Origin: Bradyrhizobium valentinum
GTDB taxonomy: Bacteria > Pseudomonadota > Alphaproteobacteria > Rhizobiales > Xanthobacteraceae
Assembly: GCF_001440405.1 (NCBI RefSeq)
Contig: NZ_LLXX01000141.1
Coordinates: forward strand, 25,230-89,229
Direction of reading: 5' to 3'
DNA length: 64,000 nucleotides
Shown: one piece after another, positions 62,951 through 64,000 of the stretch
Numbering within the stretch: the stretch's first letter is position 1
How the letters are laid out: each line of letters begins with the position of its first letter
Made by a program: the position numbers and the translations under genes
Notes under the pieces: model-generated
The model's input: only the letters and a program-made list of their open reading frames with translations
What the model was told of the DNA's origin: nothing
Database searches by the model: none

Positions 62951-63514
62951 TCAGCAGTTCGACATGCATTCCGGGTTTTTGACGTCGGGCCTGGGATCGC
63001 CAACGAACATGTTGCGATTTGGCATCTTGATTGCGGCAAGCGACTTGGCATCAAGCGTCGCATTCGCCGGCAGCAGGCCGTTGAGGCTAAGGATATAGGC
63101 GGACAACGCGTAGACGTCGTCGTTGCTTAGCGATTGCGGCGCGTTCTGTGGCATGGCGCGGCGTATGTAATCGAACAACGTCGGCGCGTATGGCCAGTAG
63201 CTGCCGACCGTACGCACCGGATTTGGCGTTCCGAGCGTGCCCTGCCCGCCGACGAGCCGGTCGCCGATGCCGCCCTCGCCCTTTGCGCCGTGACAGGCCG
63301 CGCATTGCTGATCGAATACTTCACTTCCACGGCTGACGGTGCCGCTTCCCGGCGGCAGGTTGCTGCCGTCGCCGCCGACATCGATGTTCCAACCCGCGAT
63401 CTCCGCGGGCGTCGCCGCGCGGCCGATGCCATACAGGCTTTGCGCCTCCGCGCGGGTCGCGCACAGCAGTGTGGCAACAGCCAATGCTGAAAATACAAGC
63501 CTACGCGTTGGCAT
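62951..63514 (-). CDS. Periplasmic c-type cytochrome paired with SoxC-like enzyme
   Basis: 187 residues with signal peptide (LVFSALAVATLLCATRAEAQ). One haem site, QQCAACHGAKGEGG; candidate axial Met in RAMPQNAPQSLSNDDVYALS. The gene overlaps the upstream sulfite dehydrogenase gene by 14 bp, so it is the electron acceptor subunit. It is monohaem, unlike the dihaem SoxD of Paracoccus, so the pair is closer to a SorAB-type or simplified SoxCD layout. Confidence 0.82.
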   Translation of the reverse strand: MPTRRLVFSALAVATLLCATRAEAQSLYGIGRAATPAEIAGWNIDVGGDGSNLPPGSGTVSRGSEVFDQQCAACHGAKGEGGIGDRLVGGQGTLGTPNPVRTVGSYWPYAPTLFDYIRRAMPQNAPQSLSNDDVYALSAYILSLNGLLPANATLDAKSLAAIKMPNRNMFVGDPRPDVKNPECMSNC

Positions 63515-64000
63515 TTGTTATCTCGCCGTCTTCAGCGATACGCCATGGCCAGATCGCGTTGTTATGGTAGACGTAGTTGTCGCCGCGTACCGCGAGCAAT
63601 TCAGCCAAGGTCGGCTGTACGTACCCGGTTTCGTCGATGGCACGGCTCTGGATCACCGCAGGCTTGCCATCCCAATGCCACGGCAGGCGGAAGCGGGTCA
63701 GCGCCCGGGTCAGCACCGGCTCCTGCAGTTGGGCCTGCTGCCAGCTCTTGCCGTCATCGACGGATACATCGACACGACTAACCTTGCCGCGTCCGGTCCA
63801 GGCGATGCCGCTGATTTCGCGGAAACCCGGCGCCGTCAGCCGCTGGCCGCCTGACGGCCGGGTGATGATGGATTTGGCTTCCATGTAGAAAGTGAATTCG
63901 CGCGCCGTACCGTTGGGCATTGGGTCGGTGTATTTGGACGTCTCTTCACGCGAGTAAGCTGGCTCCGCGGTGACATGCAGGCGGCGCAGCCACTTCACAT
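63501..64000 (-). CDS. soxC: SoxC-like sulfite dehydrogenase, C-terminal part (runs off window)
   Basis: At least 166 residues of the C-terminal region, continuing past the window edge. VKWLRRL-type start of the visible part, SREETSKYTDPMPNGTAREF, then the dimerisation domain ISGIAWTGRGKVSRVDVSVD and LPWHWDGKPAVIQSRAIDE are typical of SoxC-type sulfur dehydrogenases. The molybdenum site is outside the window. With the overlapping cytochrome c gene it would oxidise sulfite or protein-bound sulfane sulfur in the periplasm. Confidence 0.82.
   Translation of the reverse strand, partial: VKWLRRLHVTAEPAYSREETSKYTDPMPNGTAREFTFYMEAKSIITRPSGGQRLTAPGFREISGIAWTGRGKVSRVDVSVDDGKSWQQAQLQEPVLTRALTRFRLPWHWDGKPAVIQSRAIDETGYVQPTLAELLAVRGDNYVYHNNAIWPWRIAEDGEITNANA

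Noticed and set aside
1-64000. tRNA, rRNA, CRISPR arrays, insertion sequences, phage or attachment sites
   Set aside because: None was recognised by reading; no transposase or integrase motifs and no regularly spaced repeats were seen.

Overview
The window looks like chromosomal DNA of a Bradyrhizobiaceae-type alphaproteobacterium (Bradyrhizobium / Rhodopseudomonas / Afipia relatives). The grounds are high GC, a C4-pathway 5-aminolevulinate synthase, a bo3-type quinol oxidase, FixJ-type regulators, a DUF3551 protein, the DUF3305/DUF3306 formate dehydrogenase partners, and many small secreted proteins of a kind common in that family. I saw no rRNA, tRNA, CRISPR array, phage gene or transposase. 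The content is stress and respiratory accessory genes interspersed with gene relics.

Layout. 1-8.2 kb: a decayed bicupin/thioesterase copy, a cupin, a periplasmic aldehyde oxidoreductase operon (PaoABC-like) with its own cytochrome c, then an intact exported oxalate decarboxylase and an FlK-like thioesterase. 8.2-13.8 kb: ArsB-like pump, ABC relic, aldo/keto reductase, beta-hydroxyacid dehydrogenase, AraC regulator. 14-18 kb: outer-membrane-type protein and a small sulfur cluster (DsrE-like, DoxDA, AhpD-like). 18-23.7 kb: histidine kinase, receiver protein, FixJ-type regulator with a four-PAS kinase. 24.1-25.3 kb: four or five tiny Cys-rich or secreted genes chained by ATGA overlaps. 25.5-30.1 kb: catalase relic, HD protein, catalase, aquaporin, ALA synthase. 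30.3-33 kb: small secreted protein, DUF202 protein, sulfite-oxidase-family enzyme, Dps. 33.1-40.4 kb: membrane formate dehydrogenase with a DUF3306-TorD fusion chaperone and a stranded fdhD relic. 40.4-46.7 kb: two more kinases paralogous to the one at 18 kb, a Gly-rich protein, an RpoH-type sigma factor and an OmpR-type regulator. 47-52.5 kb: RND efflux. 53-58 kb: ctaB-cyoABCD. 58-64 kb: second Dps, lactate/malate-type dehydrogenase, FMN reductase, HU relic, CrtC/AttH-like protein, and SoxC-like sulfite dehydrogenase with a cytochrome c.

The most striking signal is not a gene. A polar dyad with consensus CTRAA-N6-TTTAR-TGG occurs 17 times, essentially only in the gaps before genes. Wherever the polarity can be read, its TGG end points to the gene start, usually 45-125 bp away. 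In many copies a TATCT-like -10 element lies 19-25 bp further on. It precedes the cupin/pao operon, oxalate decarboxylase, the AraC gene, the sulfur cluster, two small secreted proteins, DUF202, both Dps genes, a kinase, rpoH, the OmpR regulator, the RND operon and the FMN reductase. This suggests a single regulon, controlled by an activator I cannot name, that binds much of the window together.

Functionally the genes suggest survival under oxidative, carbonyl, acid or starvation stress (Dps, catalase, aldehyde oxidation, RND efflux, RpoH). Electrons from oxalate-derived formate, thiosulfate and aldehydes could be fed into the quinone pool and the bo3 oxidase. Starts were set by ribosome-binding sites and homology where the longest reading frame looked wrong. 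All family assignments rest on reading the sequence; no database search was run.
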